Source: an uncultured Christensenella sp. (GTDB taxonomy: Bacteria > Bacillota > Clostridia > Christensenellales > UBA3700). Taken from it: DNA of 64,000 nucleotides. This document shows, piece after piece, positions 37,476 to 46,877 of the stretch (the first letter of the stretch is position 1; the number at the start of each line of letters is the position of its first letter). The position numbers and the translations under genes are program-made. The notes beneath the pieces are model-generated. The model made no database searches. It worked only from the letters and a program-made list of their open reading frames with translations, and was not told the DNA's origin. Where the stretch lies: positions 74,095 to 138,094 of the forward strand of contig CAJTNA010000003.1 in NCBI GenBank assembly GCA_910577845.1. Reading direction: 5' to 3'.

Positions 37476-38160
37476 TAATGTATACTAAAATTATAAAACA
37501 CAGAATATCCAATAATTTTAAACAATATAAGACATATAATTTTCTATCTAAAACCCTAAGCAAGCAGTCCGTATATATAATCATACACTATTTGAATATT
37601 TTTGCATTTTTACCAATTTTCAGTTAATATTTTACTAATATAAATATCTATAGTAAAAGCTTTTAAATCACTATCGTAATAGCAATAATAATTCTGCATT
37701 TCACTTATTAAATAATTAATTATAAATGCTTTTAATTTTAAAATTGTAACAATAAATAGCAAAAGCTTATTTCATTTTTGTAATATTTAATAGTAAAGAC
37801 TTTTCGTTTGTTTATAAAAACACTCAATATCAGAATATTTTTACACAGTATTTAACGGCAAAGCTTTTTTGCTAACATTATAATAAATCGTAAAGTTTTT
37901 TACAAAACTTAATTGTAGAATCTTTTATTATTTTTATACAAATAACTTATAAAGCTTTTTATAAAATAATATAATGTTAAAGTAATTCAATAATCAACTG
38001 CAAAGCTTTTTTTTTGCTAACATTATAATAAACAGCAAAACTTTTAGCAATGCTTAATAACGATTTTTTTATTATGTCGATACAAATAACTTATAAAAGC
38101 TTATTTTTAACAATATAATACTAATAAATTTGATAAACAACTCAAAAACATTGTTTTTTA
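37476..38160. repeat. Degenerate AT-rich repeats, about 143-bp period in part
   Basis: No gene is seen. Two diverged copies of a roughly 143-base unit start at 37858 and 38000 (both GCAAAGCTTTTTT...GCTAACATTATAATAAA), and the second half ACAAATAACTTATAAA recurs at 37938 and 38082. Smaller AAAGCTTTT pieces occur through the stretch. Confidence 0.6.
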
Positions 38161-38304
38161 ATAATAAACATAAACAAGAAAGTCTACTAATGTTTCTTTT
38201 ACTAAAAGTATGGATTACCATCAGTTGCTAGCCAAAATCCATATTTGCAGTATGTCTTGTTTGCTTATGGCTTACGTTATTTTGATTTTTATATAACCAT
38301 AGAT

Positions 38305-38420
38305 TCAGTGTTTTTAATGCTAAAGTCAGCTTTAAAATTATTAATACCTTCAATGCTTTTATCATCTGCTTGATAGTTAAGTATTACCCCAGTTCTTTCA
38401 TTTTTTGCTATATTTTTAAG
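38305..38420 (-). pseudogene. Fragment of a duplicated lipoprotein gene
   Basis: The minus strand reads a piece very similar to part of the intact lipoprotein at 38589-40094: both contain LNYQADDKSI followed by a near-identical INNFKA/VNNFKA segment and FS-x-K-x-T. Similarity spans about 35 codons (intact copy bases about 39801-39912) and ends in a stop, with no start or ribosome binding site. It is a remnant of a paralogue or of a partial duplication. Confidence 0.85.
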
Positions 38421-38479
38421 TTTGATTCCCCTAAATATATGACACCCAAAAATATTTAGCGGTTGATGTAAAACTAATC

Positions 38480-38514
38480 AAAAATAACGAATAGTTACCT
38501 ACTCGTTATTTTTT
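38480..38514 (-). terminator. Terminator after the lipoprotein gene
   Basis: AAAAATAACGA pairs with TCGTTATTTTT over a 12-base loop. Runs of A/T on both sides make it a possible bidirectional terminator; it lies about 75 bases past the lipoprotein stop. Confidence 0.65.
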
Positions 38515-38588
38515 GTTTAATGTCATTAAGTTTATGCTTTAATTATTAATTTTATAATTTGAAACATATAAGTTATTTAGCTTTTTAA

Positions 38589-40094
38589 TTACTCAGACTT
38601 TTCCTCTGTATCAGTTTTTTTAGCTTTTGACTTTGTTGCTTTTATAGGTTCTTCAGCCTCTGCTTTTACCTCTTCTGCAACCTCCGCTTTTGCATTATCC
38701 TCTGTTGTTGTCTCAAGTTCTTTTATATCATCTGCATTAGTATCAATAACCTCTGCATCAATAATTGTTTCATCACTGCTATCATTACCAATTAAAGCGT
38801 TTATCTTTCTAGTTAATTCCTTATTTTGTTTTTTAATCTTTAATAAAGCAAACAATGCAAGTAACAATGCGATTACTGCTACAATTGCAGCTACCATAGG
38901 AATCATACTCATCATATCTTTCTTTTTAGTAATATTCTTAGTTTGGATATAAATTGATTCGTCTGCTAAATATTCATTTCTATCATCTTTAATTTCTTTA
39001 ACGATATTTCCGTCCTCATCAAGCACAACCAATCTTATCAAAACCTCTGTGTACTCATATGCCCAGTTTACAGCAGATTCAACAGTTGTAATTACATAAG
39101 AATATTCAACCTCGTTTCCGTCCTCAACTACAACAACTTTCTTATTAGATAATTCTACTGGGTCAATAGTTTCACCAAATATCATTTCACCATCAGAATC
39201 TTTTGTATATAGTACTAACAAGCCATCGCTTCTATCACTGAATACATTAATAATGTTATCACTATTATCAAAGTTATCATAATTAGGGATATCAATCTTT
39301 GGACCTTGATACATTACATCTAAAGTGTAAGTTGCATCAGCAGATGAGATTGACATAATTCTTGAAACTTTTTTATCAGTGTAAATTTGAACGCTCAATG
39401 CACCTTTACCAAAGTAGTCGTGATTCTCATTAATAACCTCAATAACATAAGTAGTAACCTTACCTTGTTTCATACTACCTTTATCAATTTTAATGCCATT
39501 AACTTCGTCACCTTTGTTGACTATTTTAACATCACTTGCAGTTAAACTACGCAAAGGATTTAAAGCGTTTTTAATAGTATAATCACTGAAATTTCTGCCT
39601 AATGGATTTGTGTAAGCATTCATTTCATCAATAGTGATTGGTCTACTAGTTCTTGTAAATGCTGGAGCAGTAGATTTTAGTTTATAGTTTTCAAAAACAT
39701 ATAATTTATAATCACTTGGATTTGCATTTTTAGCTTTAATATTCTTAGGTAGTGAATTACCAAAAATGAATGAATCAGTATATTCAGTAATACCTACAGT
39801 ATGTTTAACGCTAAAGTTAGCTTTAAAGTTATTTACTCCATCAATGCTTTTATCATCAGCTTGATAGTTAAGCATAACCTCTGTTCTTTTGTTTTTAGTT
39901 ACATTTTTAGGGTCAGTATCTATTCTTTCCCTAACATAATAAGTTTCATAAGCTTCGGAGTTTGCAATAGCATCTTGGAAAACTTTTATAACATCTGTAT
40001 CAATATCATTAACTTGGATATTTGAACAACCTACAAGTACCATAGATAGCAAACAAATAACAGCCATTACAGCAACTAAAATTTTCTTTTTCAT
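38589..40094 (-). CDS. Lipoprotein with C-terminal membrane helix and charged cytoplasmic tail
   Basis: The 501-residue protein starts with a lipoprotein signal peptide (KKK, hydrophobic core, LVGCS lipobox, Cys23). The middle (about 30-390) is a beta-rich domain of unknown family. A second hydrophobic helix (about residues 395-420) is followed by KIKKQNK and an acidic/Lys/Ala-rich tail to the end, so the tail should be cytoplasmic. A protein anchored at both ends is unusual. It overlaps the upstream MFS transporter by 4 bases, so it is probably a partner of that transporter, perhaps a surface glycan-binding or sensing component (inference). A fragment of a related gene lies just downstream. 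Confidence 0.8.
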   Translation of the reverse strand: MKKKILVAVMAVICLLSMVLVGCSNIQVNDIDTDVIKVFQDAIANSEAYETYYVRERIDTDPKNVTKNKRTEVMLNYQADDKSIDGVNNFKANFSVKHTVGITEYTDSFIFGNSLPKNIKAKNANPSDYKLYVFENYKLKSTAPAFTRTSRPITIDEMNAYTNPLGRNFSDYTIKNALNPLRSLTASDVKIVNKGDEVNGIKIDKGSMKQGKVTTYVIEVINENHDYFGKGALSVQIYTDKKVSRIMSISSADATYTLDVMYQGPKIDIPNYDNFDNSDNIINVFSDRSDGLLVLYTKDSDGEMIFGETIDPVELSNKKVVVVEDGNEVEYSYVITTVESAVNWAYEYTEVLIRLVVLDEDGNIVKEIKDDRNEYLADESIYIQTKNITKKKDMMSMIPMVAAIVAVIALLLALFALLKIKKQNKELTRKINALIGNDSSDETIIDAEVIDTNADDIKELETTTEDNAKAEVAEEVKAEAEEPIKATKSKAKKTDTEEKSE

Positions 40095-41833
40095 TGTTTG
40101 CCTCCTTCGCTATCCTCTTTAGCAATTTCCACATTTGATTCTATTTTTTCATCCGCACTCTCATTAACAGCGTTAAGTTCGCCAGTTACTTGAGCAGTAT
40201 CATTAATAACATCTACAGTAGGAACACCGCTTTCCACATCATCGTTAACTGGAACTTCAACTTGTTCACCTGCAGTTGCTTTTTTGTTTTTGTTTTTCTT
40301 TTTAGCTTCTCTCTTAGCTTCTTTTTCTTTATCCTTAGCTTCTTGCTCGTCAAGGTCTTTTATTTTTTCATCATATTCCTCTTGAGAAATATCACCTGCC
40401 TCTAAATCTGCTGTTAAGGTACGTTTTTGCAAATCACGCATCATACCACGCAATTTCTTTTCGCTCAAATCGTAAAATAACATTGGAACACAACAAGCTA
40501 AACCACCAATCAAGCTTATAATAGCCAAAATCTTAATTAAGTTGCCTCTAAATGATGCCTCATACAATACATCATAGTTTGTTAGCAAACCATAAGACTC
40601 AGTAACTGCTGGAATAACGAAACCAGTTGCCATACCTACAACGGCTGTAACAATACTTATGTTACCAAAGAAACCATCCATTCTTTTTCCAGTTTTCCAT
40701 TGGTGATAGTCAAGTATATCAGCATTGATAGCTGGACCTGTAATGATTGAAGTTGCGTTTACAGCATTTGCAATGTAAATTAAAACAAATGTAACATAGA
40801 AGCTTGCACCGCTAAAGAAAGTCAAACCATATGCAATTGCTAGTATAAAGTTAGCACCGATATTCAAATTTCTCTTTCCTATAAACTTTACCAATATTGG
40901 TGCTCCAACCATACCTATCAATGATGCAGTACCCATTAAAGTAGTAAGTAAGCCCATCAACACACCATTTTGTAATTGATAGATAAATATCCAGTTCAAA
41001 ATTAGTACAGATGCATTTCTTGCAAACAATAACATTTGTTGTATATTATAAAGCCATAAATATTTATTACTTAATGCACTTTTTACACCTTCCATAAAAG
41101 GAATTTTTTCTGTATTAGTTTTCTTTTGTACCACCCTTTCTTTTGTACCAAAATATGCAAAGAAAGTAAGTAAAACACCTAAAATACCAAATACTGGGAA
41201 CAATAGACGATAAATTTTGATATCAATCATTGTACCGCCAGCTAGTTCAGCAATTACTGGGAAGAATAAACCTGTCAAGGTTGGAGCCATTGAGTAAATA
41301 ATTGAACTAATTGAAACAATAGTTGTTCTTTCCTCACTATTAGGGCTTATAACTTGTACCAAGTTCATATATGCAAGATATAACAATTGATTATAGAAAA
41401 TATTAATCAAAGTAAATCCTACCATAATCAATGCAAACTTAGTAGTATAATCTGCAGTTAGTGGTATGTAAGCCATTGCAATTGAAATTGCAGCAGCAGG
41501 TATAGACGACCACAAAATAATAGGTCTATATTTACCTTTTTTACTCTTTGTATTGTCCATTAACATACCTCTGAATGGTACAATTAATAAAGACACTAAA
41601 ACACCAACAACAGCAATAATCTGCATATGCGATGGAGTTATACCATATACTGAGCCAATCAACAAACTACCTGCTGACATTGCGATGTAGCCTACTACAG
41701 CTGCTATAAATTGAACACCAATACCACCAATACTATAGGCAGCCATTTCCTTGATGCTCACATAGTTGCCTTTCGCAGGTTTACTCCATTGCGAAGTAAC
41801 CCACTTAATCTTTCCTTTTAAGTCAAGCTTCAT
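40091..41833 (-). CDS. MFS sugar:cation symporter of the GPH type with long charged C-terminal tail
   Basis: The 580-residue protein has 12 predicted membrane helices in about the first 470 residues and resembles glycoside-pentoside-hexuronide symporters (for example the RGMLMDNTKSKKGKYRPII loop after helix two and the matching WKTGKRMDG loop in the second half). Residues about 470-580 are a Lys/Glu-rich then acidic tail. I chose ATG at 41833 because AAGGAAGG lies just before it and the first helix follows shortly; an upstream in-frame ATG adds 13 residues without a site. It overlaps the lipoprotein gene by 4 bases. Substrate unknown; its position near GH20 suggests amino-sugar oligosaccharides. 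Confidence 0.85.
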   Translation of the reverse strand: MKLDLKGKIKWVTSQWSKPAKGNYVSIKEMAAYSIGGIGVQFIAAVVGYIAMSAGSLLIGSVYGITPSHMQIIAVVGVLVSLLIVPFRGMLMDNTKSKKGKYRPIILWSSIPAAAISIAMAYIPLTADYTTKFALIMVGFTLINIFYNQLLYLAYMNLVQVISPNSEERTTIVSISSIIYSMAPTLTGLFFPVIAELAGGTMIDIKIYRLLFPVFGILGVLLTFFAYFGTKERVVQKKTNTEKIPFMEGVKSALSNKYLWLYNIQQMLLFARNASVLILNWIFIYQLQNGVLMGLLTTLMGTASLIGMVGAPILVKFIGKRNLNIGANFILAIAYGLTFFSGASFYVTFVLIYIANAVNATSIITGPAINADILDYHQWKTGKRMDGFFGNISIVTAVVGMATGFVIPAVTESYGLLTNYDVLYEASFRGNLIKILAIISLIGGLACCVPMLFYDLSEKKLRGMMRDLQKRTLTADLEAGDISQEEYDEKIKDLDEQEAKDKEKEAKREAKKKNKNKKATAGEQVEVPVNDDVESGVPTVDVINDTAQVTGELNAVNESADEKIESNVEIAKEDSEGGKQ

Positions 41834-41889
41834 AACTTCCTTCCTTTCCTTTATTTTAATTAAAATTCTCATTTTAACTATATAAATGT

Positions 41890-41918
41890 ATTATATCATT
41901 ATTTTTCGACATTGTAAA
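41890..41918 (-). promoter_or_regulatory. Sigma-A promoter of the GPH transporter-lipoprotein operon
   Basis: On the minus strand TTTACA (41918-41913), 17 bases, TATAAT (41895-41890). Confidence 0.75.
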
Positions 41919-42017
41919 TATTTTCCTAAAAAATTTACATATTTCATACAATAATAATACAAAAACAATACATATCAACAGCCATAATTTTTCTAGCATA
42001 AAATTATGCCTAATAAA

Positions 42018-43595
42018 TCAAATTTTATTGTACTTTTCAAACTCGTGATTTTGATTTTTTTGCCAGTTTAGCCAAGCTTTTGATTTCCTACCCCAGTTTT
42101 TAAAACCTCTTACAAGATAAGCATCTCGTTTAGCATACACTATATTTTTAGCATCCATAATTTTCATTTGAACGGGCAATCTACTTTCAAAATCTGCAAA
42201 GTTTTTATTTTCTTTACTAGTCCAGTTAATCTCACCTAAAGCTTGCATTCTTGGATAAATATTAAATTGCAATTTTTCTTTGCATCTTACATACTCTGTC
42301 CAAAGCGGTGCTTCAATACCCAAAACTTGACTTTCGTACTTTTCACTAAGTCCCATCGTATACAAATCAACAGAATAGTATTTCTTTAAGTCTTTCATAT
42401 CATAACAGTGGTCCATATACAAATAAGGTTCAGGTGTCAAGATTACTTTGTTTCCTTTAGCAAGCCATTTGTCTACACCACTAGCTTTTGCAGAGTGTAT
42501 CCACCATTGAATGATAGTTTCGTCTGAAAGTTCTGTTGCCTTTAAAATTTCATTCCAACCTATCATATATTTATTTTTAGTCTTTAAATACTCCAAAATT
42601 TGGTTGTTGAACCAACCTTGCAACTCTTCCTCACCTTTCAAACCAAGTTCCTTAATTTTTGCTTGACACTTAGGACAATTTTTCCATTTTTTCTTTGGAA
42701 CTTCGTCACCGCCAATATGGAAATACTCATAAGGGAATAACTCTGCTAATTCGTCAATAATATCTTTAACAAACGGCATTAACTTATCACCGCCTACGCA
42801 ACCAATATCGTCTAAAATACCCCAACGTGGGAACACATCAATCTGCTTACCCTCACAAGACAATTCTGGATAACAATGTATAGCTGCGACCAAATGCCCA
42901 GGCATATCTATCTCTGGCATTACCTCAATATGTAAATTCTTTGCATATTCAATAACCTCTTTAACTTGTTCTTGAGTGTAATACAAACCATCACCATACT
43001 CTTTTTCTTCCATAACTCCGCCAGCAAGCATAGTAGCTTTTCTTACAGCACCTCTTTGAGTAAGTAATGGATATTTTTTAATTTCAATACGCCAACCTTG
43101 GTCATCTGTCAAGTGCCAATGGAATACATTAAGCTTATTTAATGCCATCATATCCAAACACTCTTTAATAGTATCCATAGTTGAAAAATGTCTTGCAATA
43201 TCAAGCATAAATGCTCTTCGTTTAAATCGTGGCTTATCCTCTATATCGCAACAAGGTATACTAACATCACTTACACCTCTTAAAGTATCTACACTGCAGA
43301 TTTGCCTTAAAGTTTGCACTGCGTAAAAAGCACCCGCCTCGCTACTTGCGTAAATAGTGATTTGATTTTCTGCAACATTTAAAATGTATCCCTCTTTATC
43401 AAGGGTATTATTCATTACAAAGTTAATGTCGCCATTTCCACTTACAACACTAGCCTCAACGCCACTTTTTGAAAAAATTTCAAGCAGTTGCATTTTTGTT
43501 TTTTCAAACTCACCACCTATTTTAGTAGAAAAAGTATATTTAAACTCCCCAGACATTTCTACTAACTTTAATGGTCTTGGAATAATTGATATCAT
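42018..43595 (-). CDS. Cytoplasmic beta-N-acetylhexosaminidase, GH20
   Basis: The enzyme removes terminal beta-linked GlcNAc or GalNAc. The 525-residue protein has an N-terminal GH20b domain (to about residue 120) and the catalytic barrel, with HWHLTDDQGWRIEIKKYP, EIDMPGH and the catalytic pair Asp297-Glu298 in HIGGDEVPKKKW. There is no signal peptide, so the substrate must be imported; two MFS transporters flank the gene. The Trp-rich WNEI and IQWW motifs of the active site are present. The start follows AAGGAG. Together with the M60 protease this suggests use of host glycoprotein glycans, which is inference. Confidence 0.94.
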   Translation of the reverse strand: MISIIPRPLKLVEMSGEFKYTFSTKIGGEFEKTKMQLLEIFSKSGVEASVVSGNGDINFVMNNTLDKEGYILNVAENQITIYASSEAGAFYAVQTLRQICSVDTLRGVSDVSIPCCDIEDKPRFKRRAFMLDIARHFSTMDTIKECLDMMALNKLNVFHWHLTDDQGWRIEIKKYPLLTQRGAVRKATMLAGGVMEEKEYGDGLYYTQEQVKEVIEYAKNLHIEVMPEIDMPGHLVAAIHCYPELSCEGKQIDVFPRWGILDDIGCVGGDKLMPFVKDIIDELAELFPYEYFHIGGDEVPKKKWKNCPKCQAKIKELGLKGEEELQGWFNNQILEYLKTKNKYMIGWNEILKATELSDETIIQWWIHSAKASGVDKWLAKGNKVILTPEPYLYMDHCYDMKDLKKYYSVDLYTMGLSEKYESQVLGIEAPLWTEYVRCKEKLQFNIYPRMQALGEINWTSKENKNFADFESRLPVQMKIMDAKNIVYAKRDAYLVRGFKNWGRKSKAWLNWQKNQNHEFEKYNKI

Positions 43596-43694
43596 AATTT
43601 TCTCCTTCTAAAATATATTTGTTTTTACTTTTTACAAACTTAAATTGCTTATCAATAAAAATCTTTTTAGTACCGATTTTTGATTGTTTTATTA

Positions 43695-45161
43695 TTAAAT
43701 ATCCATAATATTAGACTTAATTTCCTCTTTACTTGGTTTGTTATCCCCGTGTTTTACAAACAGCATAACAATAAATGCAAGCAGTATACAAACAGATGCA
43801 AAAGCAAACATTACATTATCACCTATTTTATCCATAAACAAACCTGCAAAAAATGGTGCTACAGCTTGAGCCGACATTGATGCCACATAATAATAACCAG
43901 TATACTTACCTACATTACTGCCTTTTGACATTTCACAAACCATTGGCAGAGTGTTTACATTAACTATAATTAATCCTATGCCAGCAAGCACAAAACATAT
44001 TCCAACTATATAATTTGTTTTTGCAGTTATAAATAGACAAGGGAAAAAAGCTATACTAGCCAAAGCAAAGCCTATTAAAGTGGATTTTTTCCTGCCAATT
44101 TTGCCCGACAAAAGCCCAACAGGGATAAGTGCCAACGCACCTCCCAAGCCATTAGCAAAATTTATTAGTCCAACACCAGAGGAACTCATTAACAATTTAT
44201 CTGTAACATAAACGGACAAATGCGACCTTACAGCATTGTATCCCATAAACCAAAAGAAAATAGATGCAAGTATTAACAACAAGCTAATTAGCTTTGCTTT
44301 AGAAAGTTTTTCTTCTCCAGAAAGTTCTTCCTCGTCAATAACATTCCATTTTGACTCTTCTTCATAACGAAGTTTAACAAATTTATTTTCGTTTACAAGC
44401 AACATATAGATTGCAAGCAAAACATACATAAACATTACTAGCAACAAAAACAAAGTAATAAAAGAGCCATAGTCAGGTGCGAATAAACTATATAAACCTA
44501 TAGAGATAAATCCGCCTATACCACCCATAAAATTCATTATCGCATTTGCACCAGACCGCAATGGTTTTATAGTGACATCTGGCATAAGTGCTACCACTGG
44601 TGCACGGAATGAAGACATAGTTACTAACAGCACAAACAATACAGTTATAAATAATGCAATTGAGGTTGGATGAGCAAGAGTATTTGCAAGTGCCATTTTT
44701 ACCTGAGCTTGATGAAAATCGATACTAAATTGCTCAAACATAGGATTCTCAGCTGTAATGCCCTGATATATAGGGTCAAGATATTTGCTATCTAGATAGC
44801 CTTTTGAAACTAATGTATCAATGCTTTTAACACCACTATCTACAAGCTTATTAAATTCCGCATTTTCAATGCCAATCAATAACATTACAAGAATGCCAGC
44901 AAGTAAAGTTCCTATAACAATAAAGGGGGTACGCCTTCCAAATACTTTACCTTTTGACTTATCTGATAAGCTACCAAAAAAGGGCAATAGTACAATTGCC
45001 AAAATATTATCCAAGCCCATTATAAAGCCACGCCAAGTCGCAGATAAACCATAAGTTCTATCCAATAATATAGGTACAGCAAAGTCATATACTTCCCAAA
45101 AAAGCATAACAATCACAAACGCTATTCCCACTTTAAAAATTCTGGCTTTATCTAGTTTCAT
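43695..45161 (-). CDS. MFS transporter, sugar-type (SLC45/GPH-like)
   Basis: The 488-residue membrane protein has about 12 helices. After helix two it has the MFS-like loop GSLSDKSKGKVFGRRTPFI, and after helix eight GLLSGKIGRKKSTLIG. A ~60-residue extracytoplasmic insert lies between helices three and four (about 85-150). The family moves sugars, often disaccharides, with protons or sodium. It is the first gene before GH20 (99 bases), so the two are likely co-transcribed and this may bring in the GH20 substrate. The start follows AGGAAATG. Confidence 0.82.
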   Translation of the reverse strand: MKLDKARIFKVGIAFVIVMLFWEVYDFAVPILLDRTYGLSATWRGFIMGLDNILAIVLLPFFGSLSDKSKGKVFGRRTPFIVIGTLLAGILVMLLIGIENAEFNKLVDSGVKSIDTLVSKGYLDSKYLDPIYQGITAENPMFEQFSIDFHQAQVKMALANTLAHPTSIALFITVLFVLLVTMSSFRAPVVALMPDVTIKPLRSGANAIMNFMGGIGGFISIGLYSLFAPDYGSFITLFLLLVMFMYVLLAIYMLLVNENKFVKLRYEEESKWNVIDEEELSGEEKLSKAKLISLLLILASIFFWFMGYNAVRSHLSVYVTDKLLMSSSGVGLINFANGLGGALALIPVGLLSGKIGRKKSTLIGFALASIAFFPCLFITAKTNYIVGICFVLAGIGLIIVNVNTLPMVCEMSKGSNVGKYTGYYYVASMSAQAVAPFFAGLFMDKIGDNVMFAFASVCILLAFIVMLFVKHGDNKPSKEEIKSNIMDI

Positions 45162-45348
45162 TACATTTCCTAATTTAAAGATTAAAGATATTATTTTTTA
45201 TCAAAAGCTGTCAATATGCCTAAAAAAATTAGTCTGCTATTGCTATAATAGGTACACGGATAGGTATTTTCAATACTATTCTAGTCAAGCATATTGTACC
45301 AGCAAAGAAAATTTTAATGCAAGTTTAAAGTTACTTTTAATAATTTTC

Positions 45349-45377
45349 ATTATACAATAATTTATATATAAAGTCAA
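45349..45377 (-). promoter_or_regulatory. Sigma-A promoter of the MFS-GH20 unit
   Basis: On the minus strand TTGACT (45377-45372), 17 bases, TATAAT (45354-45349). It begins directly behind the terminator of the SSB-like gene. Confidence 0.8.
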
Positions 45378-45380
45378 CAC

Positions 45381-45410
45381 AAAAAAAATTGCTTCCTATA
45401 AGAAGCAATT
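45381..45410 (-). terminator. Intrinsic terminator after the SSB-like gene
   Basis: AATTGCTTC / GAAGCAATT with 8 Ts on the minus strand, 14 bases past the stop. Confidence 0.9.
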
Positions 45411-45423
45411 AGTTTTTTATGTA

Positions 45424-46074
45424 TTACATTATTTCCTCATATTCTATATTGTCGTGCATTGTATTCAAAGCAATTTTACTTACTGATACTTCATAAGCTG
45501 TTCTATCCTCCACACTGCCGTCACTGCTAGTTTTTTGATAAACTCTGCTTTGAATTCTGCCAGACAAACTGATTCTTGTACCAACTGGCAAATTTTTTAT
45601 GTATCTTGCATTACGTCCCCAAGTAATACAAGGAATATAATCACTCTTATTATATGCTCTGTTTACAGCTAATAAAACATCGCAAATTTCTCTCTTGAAT
45701 GGTGTAGTTCTGTAAACTGGCGGTTTGCAGATATATCCCACAATATCAATATTATTGCCACTTATCATTTGCTCATCATCAAGAATTTCTCTGACAAAGA
45801 CTGTTAACATTAGTCTACTTTTATCATCAACCAACTTGTTGTAAGACCTAAATTGTCCACTTACAGATATAATGTCACCAACTTTAATATCGTGTTCGAT
45901 AATAAGTCTTTCGGATATTGTTATTGGTAAAATGTCAACTTGCTCACTAAGTCTTTTAACCTCAATTTTAGTTTCATAAAAACCTTCACCAAATACCTCG
46001 TGAGAAAATACTGGTACTTCCAAAATCTTACCTGTAATTGCCAATTTGTTGTTGCTCATCTGTTCGTAATTCAT
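45424..46074 (-). CDS. Single-stranded-DNA-binding-protein-like protein with two OB folds
   Basis: The 216-residue protein looks like two OB-fold units. The first (about 10-100) is divergent (KLAITGKILEVPVFSHE). The second (about 105-205) is SSB-like, with NNIDIVGYICKPPVYRTTPFKREICDVLLAV, YIPCITWGRNARYIKNLPVGTRISLSGRIQSR. It lacks the acidic C-terminal DDDIPF tip of classical SSB and instead ends EYEEIM. This double-OB type is common in Clostridia; its role beside the main SSB is not established. It lies 20 bases behind the PdaB-like gene and is probably co-transcribed. Confidence 0.78.
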   Translation of the reverse strand: MNYEQMSNNKLAITGKILEVPVFSHEVFGEGFYETKIEVKRLSEQVDILPITISERLIIEHDIKVGDIISVSGQFRSYNKLVDDKSRLMLTVFVREILDDEQMISGNNIDIVGYICKPPVYRTTPFKREICDVLLAVNRAYNKSDYIPCITWGRNARYIKNLPVGTRISLSGRIQSRVYQKTSSDGSVEDRTAYEVSVSKIALNTMHDNIEYEEIM

Positions 46075-46094
46075 TACAAAATATCTCCCATAAT

Positions 46095-46862
46095 TTATTT
46101 TTCTTTATGCTGAACACCGTTTACATCGATGGTAAAGCCACTTTTATATACTAATTCACTTACTGTTTGAAAAGTATAGCCGTTTTCCAATAAATATTCA
46201 ATTACTTTTGGCAATGCATCTAACACGTGGTCAGAGTTGTTATGAAACAAAATTATATCACCATAAGACGCTTTACTTTTCACTCTATTTAAAATTTCAT
46301 CTGCTTGCAAACCTTTCCAATCAAGAGTATCAATACTCCATTGTACAGCTTGCATATTTAAGTTTGTAACATTTTCGATTAATCTATTGTTATAATCACC
46401 AAATGGTGCTCTAAAAACATATGGACGCTTTCCAGTTAAGCTTTCCACTTTTTTATTTACATACTCTATCTCATCAATAATTGATTGATTTTGCAGAGTT
46501 GACATTTTTAAATGATTGTTACTATGATTTCCTATATCAAAACCATTTTCAGCAATCTTTTTAACCTCGTCCTCATATTTATCTACCCAAAAGCCTACAA
46601 GAAAGAATGTTGCTTTTATATTATATTTATTTAAAATGTCAATTATTCCATCTGTTTTATCTGCACCCCAAGCCGCATCAAATGATAAAGCTACAACCTT
46701 GTTCTCACCCGTGTCAACTCTATAGACTGGTAGTTTCTTATTTGAACCAGCTGTCATTATTGTGCTGTTATTTACCATAAATATACAAGCAGTCAATGCT
46801 ACAATTATGCATAATGTTATAAGAATTTTGTAAACTGATTTGATTTTAAATGAATAAAACAC
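46095..46862 (-). CDS. PdaB-like polysaccharide deacetylase
   Basis: The protein has an N-terminal membrane helix (about residues 8-30) and a NodB homology domain with the metal-site Asp in SFDAAWGADKT, HSNNH, RAPFGDYN and the late ILFHNN. In Bacillus PdaB helps keep the spore cortex during late sporulation; other members deacetylate peptidoglycan or chitin-type sugars. An in-frame ATG at 46877 has no upstream ribosome binding site, whereas AAGGTGAGG lies inside codons 2-4 and suits the GTG at 46862. I therefore chose that GTG. The gene is followed by the SSB-like gene in a likely operon. Confidence 0.82.
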   Translation of the reverse strand: MFYSFKIKSVYKILITLCIIVALTACIFMVNNSTIMTAGSNKKLPVYRVDTGENKVVALSFDAAWGADKTDGIIDILNKYNIKATFFLVGFWVDKYEDEVKKIAENGFDIGNHSNNHLKMSTLQNQSIIDEIEYVNKKVESLTGKRPYVFRAPFGDYNNRLIENVTNLNMQAVQWSIDTLDWKGLQADEILNRVKSKASYGDIILFHNNSDHVLDALPKVIEYLLENGYTFQTVSELVYKSGFTIDVNGVQHKEK

Positions 46863-46877
46863 ACGCCTCACCTTCAT

